Both the position numbers and the translations under genes were made by a program. This document shows, piece after piece, positions 17,997 to 30,742 of a stretch of 64,000 bases of DNA. The stretch is taken from contig JASSKH010000003.1 in assembly GCA_031763025.1 (NCBI GenBank), forward strand, positions 17,162,477 to 17,226,476, in the 5' to 3' direction. Below the pieces are notes generated by a model. The model had not been told where the DNA came from. It did no database searches and saw nothing but the letters and a program-made list of their open reading frames with translations. Source of the DNA: Macrocystis pyrifera (Eukaryota > Sar > Phaeophyceae > Laminariales > Laminariaceae). Each line of letters starts with the position of its first letter. Within the stretch, counting starts at the first letter, position 1.

Positions 17997-20900
17997 AAAC
18001 TTCCTGGCCCATTGTTTTTGGTATCATTTCGTTTTTTGGAGGGTGTGTCGGTGCAAGTTTGCTGATGTTGCTTTTTTCGTATGAAATGGCAGGGTATCAC
18101 TTCGTACGACTCTGTACCTGGTATTATTATGCTGGTTTGTAGTCTCAGCGTATAGTAGCGAATATCACGACATTTCCACAGCAGGTGCCACAAATACTAC
18201 AGCAGTACGAGTCGGTACTCCGTGTGTGTGATCGTTAGGATATGATACTCGCACAAGCAGCGCCATGCCTGTGCTTGACTATTAATAGGTTGCTCGAGGT
18301 CCAAACCCGGCTCATTTTTAACGGTAGTCATGCCGACCTGTCGCCCACGCAGCTCCTGTTTCGTGAGCAACGTCTGTGACCCTACTTCATTTTCGGCACA
18401 TAAGAGTATAGCAGAGGCGTCGCACCCATACTCGTAGACAGAAAATGGCAGCCAGGAACGAAAAACCTAGACGCTACTCGTATGAACACCTCTTTTTTCC
18501 TATGCTAATGTTATTAATCAAGAATTTCGCACGTATGGTCGTATCATAATAGCCGGCGTAGCCAACTTTCAATTTCGTTGTTCGAGTTGTGTGCCGGCCT
18601 TGAGTACTGAGTACGTACGCGTCCGTTCTGATAACCAATCATATCCCTACGATATTAATATTATATTAATACCAGTACTCCTGTCCACGAGGCACCACCT
18701 GTGTGTAACTGGCAACTGCTGTCCATGAGAAAGAAGTACGTGCGTACGAATAACACACCCTAAAAGCCTACGACGTGAACGACAAAATAAGCACATGGAA
18801 CACGGAAGCTCTCTGCGGGCGCGCTACACCCGGCGCAATCGTTGAAATTATTATCTTGGTAACTTTGATTTGAACTACTCCTAACATTACTATTTCGTAG
18901 TGCAGGCAAGTACAGCATTGTATTGAAGGCTATATGTAAGCAGGAGTCTGCCTTTCAACCTTTGACGAAACATGCTTGCAGCCAGAGCCAGAGCTAGATG
19001 TTGAACGAGAGCACTCTTGTACCGGTAGTTGGCAGGCTGCTTCTCTAGCCTGCTCTTGGACTGCTTTATTTTCATAACATCTGACTCTAGGCTCGAGAGC
19101 CTCTTGTCGAAGCTTCTCCGCATACTGTAGAACATATGAATATCATGTGGAATATCAAACATGCCGAAAATATCCAGCGATTGCTTGTACAGCAATAGGA
19201 TAGGGTATGTACTGATACTCTTGATATCTGGTACTCAGTACGAGGACGAGTACCTGGTAGGATACAGCGGCATTATGCCAAACGTTCATATCTGTGACTG
19301 AACCATTTGTCTCCTGGAAGCTGCAGCTGTCCCCTCTTCTGGACTACAGAGGCTTGTAGAGAACATATGCCTCGTTTTTGGACTGCTGTGTGATACCTAC
19401 CACCTGGCACATATTATTTTTTTGTGCTGATACTAGAGAGCACCCCAGGTGTCGGCCTGCGCCCTGAGTGCAGGTTTGCTTCGTTTTTCTGTCTCTATTT
19501 GTTTCCCTGTTTTTTCTTCTCGTCGTGCTTTTCTTTTTTCTTTTTTCTTTTCTGTACTCGAGTGTACATGTAATACCACGGATATGTTTCTGGTGTCATT
19601 TGGGTGCAAGTGATACGGGATGGTATACCACAACCTCGTTGGTAACATTTCCCGTACGGACTGGAATGATCCTGCCGTCCGCACTATTTCGTACCCGTTT
19701 GTTTTCTCCCATCGAGATGCATTTTTGTTGACACTTTTTTTTTTTGACCACAGGCAACGTTCCAGGGAAGTTTGCTATCAATAATGTGAAAATATCATCG
19801 TAAACTGTAAATTGTGTTTCGATACCTTGGTAGTATCTGAGTATTCACATGTGCGGGGGGGTCCAGCAGCAGTAGACTCGTAATTGCAGGAATGAAGTTT
19901 GAAGTTCAAGTTTCATACAAAAGCAGATAAGGTTTTACACAACTTGAAACGGCATGCCAGCTGTGAGATCTGAGAATTTCGTCGACCCTCATATTCGCCA
20001 GCTGCTTGATACATGAACAATAAACACCATGGTACAAGTACTTGGATCTATCGTTCTATAGAGTGTGTTCGTGTTCATGTACCAGGTATTAATAGTATTA
20101 ATATAAATACGTCGTAGTACATTTGTTACCCCCCTTACGACGATCATTAACAACTCTTGACACTTGTGACGAGTCGAGTGACGATCGCTAAAACTTCGGC
20201 ACTCGGCACCCCCGCTGTGCACGTACCTGGTATGTATCGTAAGAGTACAGCGTAGATCCCGCAACCTGTTATTCTAAAATATACGCCAGTCGTGTGACGT
20301 GTATACAGCAGTGCCTCGATGCGAAAACATTCTTGTTCTTTGCCAGAGGTTCAAGTTGTCTTGGTCTTTTCTTCAGTCAACGTTCAACCCTCAGCATTAC
20401 CATCAGAGTTCGCGTTCGCATGGTTAACGTTGCTGATCCGCCATTTTTTTCTACATAGTAGATCGGCGGCTACGTACTTGTTGTCACCATCTAGCGTGCT
20501 TGCTTGTTCCTTTTCCCTTGTTGTGATGCAACTTTGACGGCAATGCTGAGGGGCTAACGTAACGATGTTCATAACTTTGTTAACGTTCCGTTGATGAAGG
20601 TTGCTCGAGGATTATACCGGTAGTTCCACCACGAACAAAGATGTTTTGTTCGTCGGGCACGGGACCGGGACAGGGTTTGGAGTTTATTTTTGTGCACAAA
20701 GGGCGCCATCCGCGGTTGTGCGCGTCTGATTTTTTTGTGTTTAGTCTAGAAGGTCAACAACAGCGTGCTAAGATGCGATACCTTGTATGTGCATCCCTCT
20801 AGCCACGTAGACCACGACTATGTTTCTGCTTTTGAATTCGGTGCTTGCGAGGCGCAGATTTTGAGGATAAAGGGACAAACATGAGGCAAAAATGCCCCCG

Positions 20901-23696
20901 GGGACGGTTCTCTAAAATCCCCTGTCTTCCGAATTGTGTGAATTATTCACTGTCGATGCATGTAACACCTGTTATATTGCTTTTTCGAAGTCAAAAGTGA
21001 AAAAGTCGCTGTTCCTCGCCGGCTACGTTTCTTCTCAAGCCTCTCCCCAGCTGAGTTTTGCTCCAATCACCGCTTTGTAAGGTTCTACCCCCCCTAAACT
21101 GAACCTCGGGAATGCGGCGGGTTTTTTATTTCGAAGCATTCTGATTCGTGTTTGTTTTTGGAATATTTTTCAAATGCCGTTTTTGGACGTTTCAGATCGA
21201 TCCAGTCAGTCAGTTTTTTCATACTTTTGTGTCTTAGCTGGGGAGGAGCAATTACGCTATCATCTCGGATGGCGCCAACATACATATAAATATACGTGCC
21301 ACGAGTCTGTCTATATGTTGCTGTCGCCCTCCATCTCACGCTGTGACTCAAGTTACATAATTTCTCTCTGCTCTACTGCTTGCCTCACGACCGAATCCTG
21401 GAATGAATTTGCTTGTAGTTGTGACCACAGCTGTATTATACCTGGTAGCTCTTTATGAAGAACCAGCACGGACACTGGGTGTGCTGAATGTCAATGGGTA
21501 GAAGTAACGGTTTGCTGTGAAGAACATGTACTCGTATATATGAATGAATGTCGATATCATCGAAACAAGTTGAAAAAAAAGGAGCGTCTGCTCTTGGAGG
21601 GAGGGCAGAGCCTGACGCAGACGTAGAGCCAACTAGGCCTGTACTGGTGTGAGAAATCGAGATTCGGCATGAGGTAATGGGCACACAGGCAATACCCCCT
21701 GGCGTAGATGTACTGATGGATTGAAGGCCTGCGGTAAGTATTGACGAAGAAGACCGTTGTCCTGGAGTGCTGGTTCGAATCGTGTCCCATTACGATGCAC
21801 CAGGTACCTGGTATATGATACCTGGTACGACCTCGATGCCTCAGTTTGTTAACCGGTAACTCTGGCGAATGTTCCCCATACGGAAACGATGCCTCGTTTA
21901 TCGTCAACATTAACCAACGACCCCCTATCCCCTTTCCGCAACGATCCCTCGTGTACGAACGCACCATATCCATAAGTATCCCGTGTCCGATTATCCCTCC
22001 CCACCAAATTCCATGCCACGTCTGTTGGCTGTTGGCGGTTGGTCTTGCGCTGGCCCGCTCGCTTGTTGGAGCGATTTATCTATCCGGGGTGAACGTTGAC
22101 TTGGGAATCGGATGTGCTGCGTGTTGTTAATAGTAGTGTAACAAGTTGTAATCTACGGCTACTATAGTCCATTTCGTATATTGAATAATTAGGTAAGGGT
22201 ACCGGGTTGTGACTCCGTTGTTGGTGTTTGTTCCACCGCCGTGCAGATGCGCTTGTGCTCTGACTTGTGTTGTTCCGGCCTTTCGTGCAACATTTCGGGT
22301 AGTCTATTAATGCGAAGTACCTGATATCATATACTGCTGTACGAGTAATGGAATCGAGAGCTGTATGCTCGACGCAGCTTCGCTGGTGACTCATGCAAGC
22401 ATATACCGGGTTTGCGGAATGGCAGTTCACTATTTATTTTACTGCTCAACACGGGTTCTCATCAGCGTCTCCTAAGAGAGGGGCGCGGCATGGCAGGGCG
22501 CAAACCGAGTATTTCGCCGAGGCTAATCGAAGATTGGGTCGGTGACTGTTAGGATTATCACTCTCGAGTGGTGAATGGTTTTCACCACTTGTAATTTCGA
22601 AGTGGAAATAAGCCGTCGGCCATTTTCCTCTGTAGGAAAGCGGTGACGCTTTACCACCCTTTCCCCGCTGCAAAAAGCATCCAACTCTACACACTGCTGT
22701 AGTTCCAAGTACTTTCTTTGTCCTCGAATTGCGCCTTCAGCAGTTTCGAATATGCTAACTTATTAGCCTTTGCTACTGCAATATTCTCCTACTCTAGTCC
22801 GAAGCACAAAAACACGACTGCAGCCGTATTAATAGTACTACAAAAGTAGTGTTGAAAAGCTTGTTCTGCCGCCAGCCTGCCGGCGCGCAGGATGTTTCAA
22901 TGTTGTCATATTAGTACGTACCAGACGCCAGGTATGTACGTATCGAGTACGTTCTGCAGTATGGTGTTATCGTGTTAACCTGGAGGCTGACGTGCCCAGC
23001 TCTGATCCATTTATTGGTCGTTCCCGGAGTCCGAAACTACTTGCTGCATGTAGTTACCACCGTCCCTTTTGTCCTTCCCACACGCTACTATCTAAAAATA
23101 ACTACAGAGTATCAGGTCACTGGTACGTTCGAATTTTTCGATTTGGCGTGTTTGGTGTAAACTGCTGCTTGTGTTGCGGTCGAGAGGGAGCGAGGCAAGC
23201 CCAATGTGTTGCTGGTCTTTTTATGGAGGCAGGCCAAGGTTTTTCCCCTTGTCCTGTCATCATGACTTATTGGGCCACCGGTATTCTGATATCGCTATCA
23301 TAGCATATAGCTACGTACGTACCATCTTTTTCATTTGTATCGCTCTTCTAAAGCGTGAGAGCTACCGCCGAAGTAGGCGCCTGGTATGTGCCAGTATGTG
23401 ATAATACCCTTCCTACTACAGTGCGGCGATACTGCAAAATGTGTCTCCCACTAATCCAAGTAGTTTCACCCCTCAAAAGGTGGGTGCACTTTTAACGGGG
23501 TTAGTCTAAGGCTTGAAAATGTGATGCCTGGTTGAGTATTTCATCTACTGTAGTCTAATAGTGCTACTATTGTTTGTTCAGCCACGAGGCTGTTCATTAT
23601 CGCCTCGAGAGGGTTCCCACTCCTCTGACGCAGATCCACCGGGTCTCCGTATCATAGGTCGGATGTTGATGTAAACAACGGTGATGGAAGTGGGAA
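17997..23696. other. Intergenic DNA without a recognisable gene
   Basis: Only short, compositionally ordinary frames. T runs and many copies of ACCTGGTA/TACCAGGT (for example 18116, 19252, 20080, 20225, 21437, 21798-21827) are present. No domain, RNA gene or transposon ends were seen. Confidence 0.5.
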
Positions 23697-23830
23697 ATGG
23701 ATTTTGCCAATCAACTCCCCAAGCGAAACCGAATCTCGCCCCTTTCGTATACCGTTGGTACGAATGGATTTTGCCAATCAACTCCCCAAGCGAAACCGAA
23801 TCTCGCCCCTTTCGTATACCGTTGGTACGA
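23697..23830 (+). repeat. 67-bp tandem duplication
   Basis: Two essentially identical 67-bp copies (23697-23763, 23764-23830) containing ATGGATTTTGCCAATCAACT. The frames through it are repeat-derived. Confidence 0.92.
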
Positions 23831-24371
23831 AGCACTCTTTTCATGGAATGGACAGGTGGGCAACGGACGGACAGACAACACATGAAATTCCAAAATAGAG
23901 ATCCCAGTTGACAATACAGATTGTGGATGGCACGGAAACGAGCTCGAAACGACCGTCAGGCGTTTCTCCCAGCGGATTGATACATGAATACGTCATTATA
24001 TTGCGTACCCCGCGTACACTTAGCGGTCGCAGCGCGTGATCTATGACCTTAACATCTACGTTTGGGCCCCCTCGTTGAATTCAAAATGATCCCAAGTCGC
24101 CTTTGGCCCGGTACATTCGTGTCCATGTGCGCAGGTATCCTTGAGCGTCACATATGACCAATGTTTTCTTAAGCCCTCTCTGGCCCGCCGCTGAAAATCC
24201 CGTGTCACCATCTATTTTATTTTGCGCACCATCGCGTAAACATCCCGTGTCACTTGCGCATACACCGCCTGATGAGTAACATTCCCAAGGTGGCCCCCAA
24301 GAGTTCTCGTACGATCAGTACCAAGCCTAATCAACATACCCATCTGACTATCTCCCCCCCCCCCCCCTAAA
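23831..24371. other. Intergenic, ends in a C14 run
   Basis: No gene was seen. A run of 14 C lies at 24354-24367, just downstream of the minus-strand frame that ends at 24372. Confidence 0.5.
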
Positions 24372-24650
24372 TCACGCTTCCTTCTCCGTTCGCCAGCAGA
24401 TGTTGATCGCCGGCTCGTTCAACCGTCTGCCGACAACAAGCCGGTCCTTTTGCCACTCTCCCTCTCCCACCGTCCTCATCTGGCCCGCCGTAGCGACCTG
24501 CACCAGCGGATTCTTCGGCATCACCTCTAGGGCGTGCGACGCGGACACCAGCAGCCCCGCGCGCAGACGGAGAGGGCCCTCGTCCGCGTCGCGCTCGAAC
24601 ACGGCGCGCATGGCGATGGCGATCCCCGCGCGCTGCGCATTGCCCTCGGT
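24372..24650 (-). CDS. Protein-like frame of unknown function, probably a last exon
   Basis: Read leftwards, the frame gives AGIAIAMRAVFERDADEGPL, then RLRAGLLVSASHALEVMPKN, PLVQVATAGQMRTVGEGEW, and a C-terminus ending GRRLNEPAINICWRTEKEA at a stop at 24372. Composition and hydrophobic spacing look like a real globular protein, while the plus strand across the same stretch is Ser/Arg-rich shadow sequence. An in-frame ATG lies at 24609-24611, but similar residues continue upstream of it, so this may be an internal Met of an exon whose upstream part is lost or elsewhere. I do not recognise the family. Confidence 0.5.
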   Translation of the reverse strand, partial: TEGNAQRAGIAIAMRAVFERDADEGPLRLRAGLLVSASHALEVMPKNPLVQVATAGQMRTVGEGEWQKDRLVVGRRLNEPAINICWRTEKEA

Positions 24651-25611
24651 GGACTTGCTCCGCGAGGCGTACGGTCACCGCCGGAGTTTCTGGGGCGACC
24701 TTACCCCCGCGGAGACCCGGAGGTTCTACCATGAGCTGTTGCCGGTTAGCGTCTACCTTGAGGCTCTCGGAGCACAAGGTCTTACCGCGGTGGACGGTAA
24801 CGAGCGTCCTCTCGGAGGCGGGATGAGCGGGGGGGGGTTAGCGACGGTGGTGGAGGTGGTGGGCGGCGGGGCAGGGGGGGATTGTGAGTGTATATTTGGG
24901 GCGGCGGAGACGCTGGAGGAGCAGGCCAGGCTGGCGTCGATGGCGAGGCACGCGGCCAGGCTGTACGTGCGGGAGCGGTGCAAGCTGCCGTCGCGCGTCC
25001 TGGCACACCTGTACGACGGGCTTCGGCACCTCAAGAACTATGGCTCGTTCAGGTGAAAGGAGACAGGGAGGCTTGATTGATATTATGAGTCTACAGCAGT
25101 TTGTTGCGGGAATTTTCTGCCGGCGGTGCGCGCTGGCTGTGATCCAAAACTGTGCTCGTCACGTTTTTTGTCTTTTGGCTGCAGCCATTAAATACTCTCG
25201 TTTTTTTTTGGCGCAATACCTGATTGCATGATTAAATTATACTGATACGTACATACCTGGTACCAGTCATCACAATGTTGATGTTTTCGGTCACCACAGG
25301 AGTGGGCATGAAGATAATTGGGATTTTACCGTGTCGCGACATCCTTGGCCTTAAACCAACCCCTACCCTTTCCTTCCCATGGTGTTGACCTTATCAGGGT
25401 GACGGGCATGACCTGGGAGGAGCTGTGGGAAAAGTACGAGAAAAAAATCAGAGCCGAAGACCCCACTCTCGAGGGTGAGGACCTCAAAACCAGCGTCTGC
25501 CTGCGCATACTCGAGAAGTCGTGCTGTACGAGCGAAGTGTTTAACAACCTCTCTGGGTGCAGCGAGCTCAACACTTTTTTTGCCGTCGACCGACAGCATC
25601 ACAGCCGCTAA
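24610..25611 (+). CDS. Two-exon gene of unknown function
   Basis: Exon 1 runs 24610-25052, from an ATG (24610) that overlaps the opposite-strand frame. It contains LREAYGHRRSFWGDLTPAE, RRFYHELLPVSVYLEALG, a Gly-rich loop, then LEEQARLASMARHAARLYVR and LPSRVLAHLYDGLRHLKNYG. It ends TTC-AG at a CAG|GTGAAA donor. Exon 2 starts at 25398 after TTATCAG and keeps the frame: VTGMTWEELWEKYEKKIRAE, then LKTSVCLRILEKSC, with a stop at 25609. The protein is probably helical and soluble. The minus strand of exon 1 is low complexity, which supports plus-strand coding. The family is not recognised. The stop may be caused by one extra T at 25570-25576, because a long frame follows one base off. Confidence 0.6.
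25053..25397 (+). other. Intron of the 24.6-25.6 kb gene
   Basis: 345 bp, GTGAAA...TTATCAG, AT-richer than its exons. Removing it joins codon AG|G in frame. It contains TACCTGGTACCAG at 25253-25265, one of the dispersed motif copies. Confidence 0.6.
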
Positions 25612-26116
25612 CGCCGGCAGCAGCACTAGCAGCAACAGCGATGGTGTTGATTGCGCTGACGACTTAGACCTGCTAGAGGGGCTCGAGGTTTTTCCCTCGA
25701 AGAGGATGCCGTCAACGGCCGCCGCGGAAGGCGCCGACGACCAAACTTCCGACGACGGCGCGAGCGCGCTCGAGCTCGCGTACGCGGCGGAGCGAGCGGC
25801 GGCGTGCGCGGGGGCGCTGCGGCTGACGCGCTTGGTTAAACCGTTTCCCGAGAAGCAAGACGAGCAGCCCTCCGACCGGACGCCAAGCAGCGGCGAACAG
25901 CCCTCCGCCCTGAAGCAAAGCGGCGGGGAGGGTGTTGGCAGTAGCGGTGGCGGTGGCGATGGCGGTGGCGGTGGGTCGCGTCTCTCCCGCTTGGTGCCCC
26001 TCTTGAGGGCGGAGCGCACCGAGGCTAAGGAGCAAAAGCGGGCTGACCAACGCTTGCGGAAGATGCTGGGGAAGAGGAAGTTCCCCAAGCGCTCGCCTCG
26101 ATCAAGTGCGGCGTGA
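25577..26116 (+). pseudogene. Frame-shifted continuation: Gly-rich linker and basic coiled tail
   Basis: Directly after the T7 run (25570-25576) the neighbouring frame is open for 180 codons. It has an acidic stretch (DLDLLEGLEVFP), an Ala-rich helix (ALELAYAAERAAACAGALRL), a Gly run, and a basic helical end (LLRAERTEAKEQKRADQRL) with a stop at 26114-26116. GC content stays at the exon level. It reads like the genuine C-terminus of the upstream gene, separated by a single base. A sequencing homopolymer error, a polymorphism or a real truncation are all possible. Confidence 0.5.
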
Positions 26117-29100
26117 GTTCGTGAGTCAGTGAGTGACGCAGTGAAGGAGTGCACCTTTTGTACCTGGTAACTGTTTTCGATTGCTGTGCTGCGGCGGCGG
26201 TGGTGGCCAGGACCCTCTCTGGCGCTAGAAGTCGCTTCGGGTGGAGCGGAGCGATTCTGCACAACTTGGATTGGCGTGTGTGTCCCCCCTGCCCTCTTAT
26301 TGTTTTCAGTTATGCCTATAGCCTTAAGCCATGTCGCTAGTGCCTTTTGTACCGAAAATTGGGACGGGGGCGCTCGCGCGTGCGTCGGTGATGGTGAACG
26401 AAAGCGCCGGCATTAAGTGGTTGGGGATAAGGTCAAAGGCGACGATGGCCGTTGGTGACGCGCCTTGTCAGTCAAAAGCGATATACCCGGTACTATCTTG
26501 TTTTTGTTGTTTTTGGTTTTTCTTTCGCGTTTTGTTGGCATAAATCGTATTCTTCGAGCGAGGGCCAGATGTCAGATTTTTTTTTTTTTTTCTTGTGCCG
26601 CGCGCGCCTGCTTTTTTTAGCATCCACGCTGTGTGTGAATGAAGGAAATGGAAGGCCAGTTGTATTGGTTGGTAGTCTCGACGAGTATTTTTTAGACGGA
26701 CGGCCGGGAGGAAGGTATGGGCTCATTTTTTGTTCTTGTTTCAATCGCTCTTTTTCGGACGCGCGGTGTCGAAGGAGAACGAGACCTGAATGCACGAAGG
26801 CCGGCATGAGTGCTCTGCTTGATGGGCGCGCCTGTTTGTGTTCGGGCGGCCGCGGCGTCGTCTGGCTTATCTCCGGATCGTTCGCGGCGAATATGCCTCC
26901 ACAATTTTGAACCCCCCCCCCTCCAATCCCTCCTTAATAAAGGAAACTATTGGGTTATATACGAGTACTGTGGTGTTCTGTGGGGCTTGGATCAGTGAAA
27001 TGCGAATTTGTCCCCCCATCCTGAGAGGAAGGATGTAGGAGGTGCGCGAGGTGTAGGCAGGTAAATCGGACGAGTGGAGCTACTGCGAATCGCGCCGTTT
27101 TTTTAGGCGTACTTGATTCACGGAGAGAGGGTCGCAAGCGAGCCTCCGCCGCGTTCTTCGAACCAGGCGATGGAACACAATTGTATTTATTTTTCAGTTG
27201 AGACACAGGAGACCTGTCAGATTTGAGGGCTGCGCAGGTGTTTGTTGTAGCCGCTGCTATGGTTGTTGTCGATGATCTCGGCACGACTCCACGCGCGCTT
27301 TAAGTATGCCCCCCCCACCCCCACCTTACATTGATAGCACCCGGGGAGACAGCAGTGCTCAGTTTTTTATTTGGTTCCTCCTTCCCTGTGCGCTGGTACG
27401 ATGGTGGCGGTAGTGGTGATGTGGTGCGGCGTGCTATCGCTCACTTGCTGCTAGCTGCTCAGGGGTGGCGGTGCACTCAACCAAACACGGTGGGTTGGGG
27501 GGTGGATATAGATAAGGCGGGCGAAGATGGCTAGAAAATATATAGATTCGATTTATATGTAACATACTGGCTATTTTTGTTTTCGTCCTGATGGAGGGGT
27601 AGGAACGGGATCTCCCTTCCGTTCTTGGATTGATCGATGGCGTTAGGCTTGTAGGATTGATCAACGGTTTGTTGAACGTTGATGGGGTTGATTGATTATT
27701 GATTAACGACTGGTGGTTGATGATTGATTGTGGGGCGTAGTGTAAGAAGCGGGGGGATTATATGAGCGATGAGTATATACAGTGGTGTTGCTGGTTGGGT
27801 GCCAGATCTAGCTAGCTATCATCATGAACGAAGGCACAGCGCAGCAAGCAATCGTGAGTCGCTGTTTTGCGACATTGTCTTGGCCACCGGTGCTTGTCGT
27901 CAGGGATGGCTGTTTAGCAGGCAGAATGAGGCTACATACGACCCACCTCTTCGGCGACAAATATATGTTGTTGCGCTCGAAATATACGGGGTATGACCAA
28001 AGAAGCAAAAACAATTATGGCCGCGCGCATAATCCATATTTTGCGGCAGGCTATGCATGCTGATGCTTTCCGTACGTACTGTAGTGATCATAGGCGTGTG
28101 GTACCTCCACTTGAGGTGGCCAAGTAATTTATGGGGCAGGAGTGCTTGTATACAGTAGTAGTAGAAGAAGGAAAGAGATGAGGGGACCAGCCCGAGGCAG
28201 TCCGATCGGTTAGAAAAGCTCTGAGAATAGATCTGATTGATGCATGCAGTAAAAAAGTGGTTTCATTCGTGACAGAAAAAGTTTCTCCGATACAGCAGCA
28301 CAGTACGACTAGCAGTATGATAGCAGTGACGTCGCCGCCGCGGATGGTGTGACATCACAGGTCAACCGAGACGTTTGGACCAGTCAGTTTTTATCCTTTA
28401 TTTATTTTTGACCATTCGGAAAAAAACAAACGGCGGGCTTGCGGGCACCTACCTTTTTGCTTTCTCTCTTCCCTTTTTTTTCTCTCATTACGTACACGTA
28501 GTTAACTACTTACTGGTTAGATGTGACGGTGGCGGTGGTTTATATATCGGTTGGCTTGTTTGGCGTTGAGATTGGGTCCCCTTTTATTGATGTGTTCGTT
28601 GTCGTTGTGTGGACTGCTACTACTACTTTGCTTCTCCATGCGCGCGGAGGTGGGCGCTCGATGCTTGAAGAAAAAAACGAGTTAATGTTATTATTGTTGT
28701 TGAGTATTTCAAGGCGTTACACAGCAGTACTTCTGCCTGTTCGTAATCACGGTTTAGATCAATTATTATTATTGATCGAGCTCCGCCGTCATCGCACGGA
28801 ACTAAAGCTTGTCTTGACCGCGCATGATTATCACCATAATATATATGTATATATCCGGGGCAGCGGGTGTGCTCGAGGTCGTCAGAATCCACTTCAACCA
28901 ACATCAAACTCGGATACAAATAGTAGTACTGTAGTAGTAGTAGCAGTAGTAGTAGTAGTGATGAACGATCGTACATAATTCGCTCGATTGTTTTAGAGCC
29001 TTTTTTCTCTTTTCTCGCAGTCAGAACACCAACAAGGCTCTTGGGTCGGGAGATAGTAGGCGCGAACTATAATATGCGCGCTTGTTTGGGCTTATGTCAC

Positions 29101-29172
29101 GCGATGCTTTCAAACTGGGGTACTCACTGTAACTAATAAATAATATTATTGTAAAAGTACTGCAGCATTCGA
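26117..29172. other. Intergenic DNA with simple repeats
   Basis: No gene was recognised. It contains T runs (26577-26590), C runs (26911-26920, 27308-27315), a stretch rich in TTGATTGAT at about 27636-27735, and a TAG-type microsatellite at about 28918-28965. Confidence 0.5.
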
Positions 29173-29903
29173 GCCATTCTTAACGAACGAAAAAAATCAC
29201 GATTCGTGAGATTTTTGGTCTTGAATCGTGATTTTTTCGTCGTGAATAATCGTGACAAAAAAATCACAATTAATTCATGACGCCAATTTTTTTAGATCCT
29301 CTAAAACAAAATCACGATTCGTGATATTTGTCGTGTCTCGAAATACGCCTGATCAAGGCACTATACGCAACCCACGCGGACCTACGGTATCCTAAGGCCG
29401 GTATAGGGGCATGGCAGACTCTGCTTCGTATGCCGCTTGTGGACAACGGCTACCCAAAGACACCGCTGGGCGCGAGCTAACGAGCATGTTGTGGCCTCCA
29501 AATTTCGAGGAGAACGGGCCACAGCTCGAAGACAAAAGCGAAAATGACCTGAGAATGTCACAGGTCAGGCCGGGCAGACGGACTGCGAGATGAAATCTCG
29601 AAGACCGGGCTTGGCCGACGGTCGATGAGATTGGAATCTCGCAGGCCGGGTCAGACTTCGGCCCGTGATTCGAATATATCACGGGCCGGGCCGACCGCCT
29701 TGGCCGTGCCCCACTCGCGAGAGTTGGCTCCACCCGCAAAAATCGTTTTGGGTTTGAAATATCGGATTTTTTTTTATTCGAAAATATCACTGTCTTGTTT
29801 TTCGGCTTTTTTCGTTGGAAGTGAAATGTGATGGATCGTGATTTTTTGTCGTGCCTAAAAGTCACGAATCGCGATTTTTTTTTTTCGGTTCGTTAGGAAC
29901 GGC
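29173..29903. mobile_element. 731-bp TIR element (MITE-like)
   Basis: The left end GCCATTCTTAACGAAC, followed by an A run and ATCACGATTCGTGA, is the inverted complement of the right end (TCACGAATCGCGATT, a T run, then GGTTCGTTAGGAACGGC). Further copies of ATCACGATTCGTGA lie inside at about 29311. The interior (29400-29720) is GC-rich and holds nested palindromes around TCTCGCAGGCCGGG and ATATATCACGGGCCG. No transposase frame is visible, and the target duplication is unclear. Confidence 0.65.
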
Positions 29904-30283
29904 CCTTAGTAGTGCTTGAACCAATGTTGGCTTCGCGCAGGTTCCTTAATCACTGGACCTCCGGTCTTGTTCCTGTTTGCGTTATTTACTGACTGGCTGT
30001 GCCGCTCATCACTTTTACAAATTAATAGTACGTAATAACAATGATGTAATATAAGTGTACATTGGAATGGATGAGGCCTCCTGACCCGACCCGGGTTCTA
30101 CCCATGCTTGTACTACACAGCAGTAGTAATAAAAACCGTCTTCTGGACGTCAACTTCACCCATTTACCTGACTTCCTACTTGCCGTATTTTAGGCGTACT
30201 GCGGCGCGCCTCGTACATGAGTTGAGACAGGCAGAGACTTGGTTTCGTTTCCTCGACGGACAAAAGGTGGCGGATCAGTCACA

Positions 30284-30550
30284 ACCGAGCAGGGCCCACC
30301 GTTCCCAGCACCCAGCACTGTGGACCACAAGAAACGGAGAGGGGAAGAGGCGCGACCGTGCAGGGCCCGCCACTCCCAGCGCCCAGCTGTACAGTATGAA
30401 CCATGAGAAAAGGGGGGGCGGGAGCACCTGGCGGACGAACTATTAATAGTCGCGACCGTGCAGGGTCCGGTCCGCCACTGCCAGCACGTGAGCCATCATT
30501 TTATGGAAAGGGGAGGGGGAGCACTAGGAGAGAGGAGGACACAGGCTTCC
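30284..30550 (+). repeat. Degenerate tandem repeat, about three units
   Basis: CCGTGCAGGGCCCGCCACTC-type starts recur at 30284, 30353 and 30453, each followed by CCCAGC and a purine-rich GAAACGGAGAGGGG-type end. Confidence 0.65.
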
Positions 30551-30635
30551 CGGGCTCGAACCGAGGAAACGTCGAGGGGGTGATGACCCGTCCGGTATGT
30601 ATGTAAAAATACTATAATAATAAAGTATGCTACTA

Positions 30636-30740
30636 TTACGGGGGTACATAGTTAATAGGACCTATGGTATACATAAAAACCTATATATTTACCTATTTTT
30701 AATGACAAAATTTGGTCCCGTTAACTATGGACCCCCGTAA
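30636..30740. mobile_element. 105-bp palindromic MITE, copy 1
   Basis: Ends TTACGGGGG...CCCCCGTAA with inverted repeats of about 28 bp and an AT-rich middle containing AAAACCTATATATTTA. It is flanked by TA on both sides (30634-30635, 30741-30742), the target duplication typical of Tc1/mariner-class elements. A second copy is at 39063-39168. Confidence 0.85.
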
Positions 30741-30742
30741 TA

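Noticed and set aside
19433..19731. Hydrophobic Phe/Leu-rich frame
   Set aside because: It arises from a T-rich tract and has no start context or conserved features.
21690..21800. Possible tRNA gene around GGTTCGAATCG (21768)
   Set aside because: The T-arm stem does not pair and no acceptor stem could be found.
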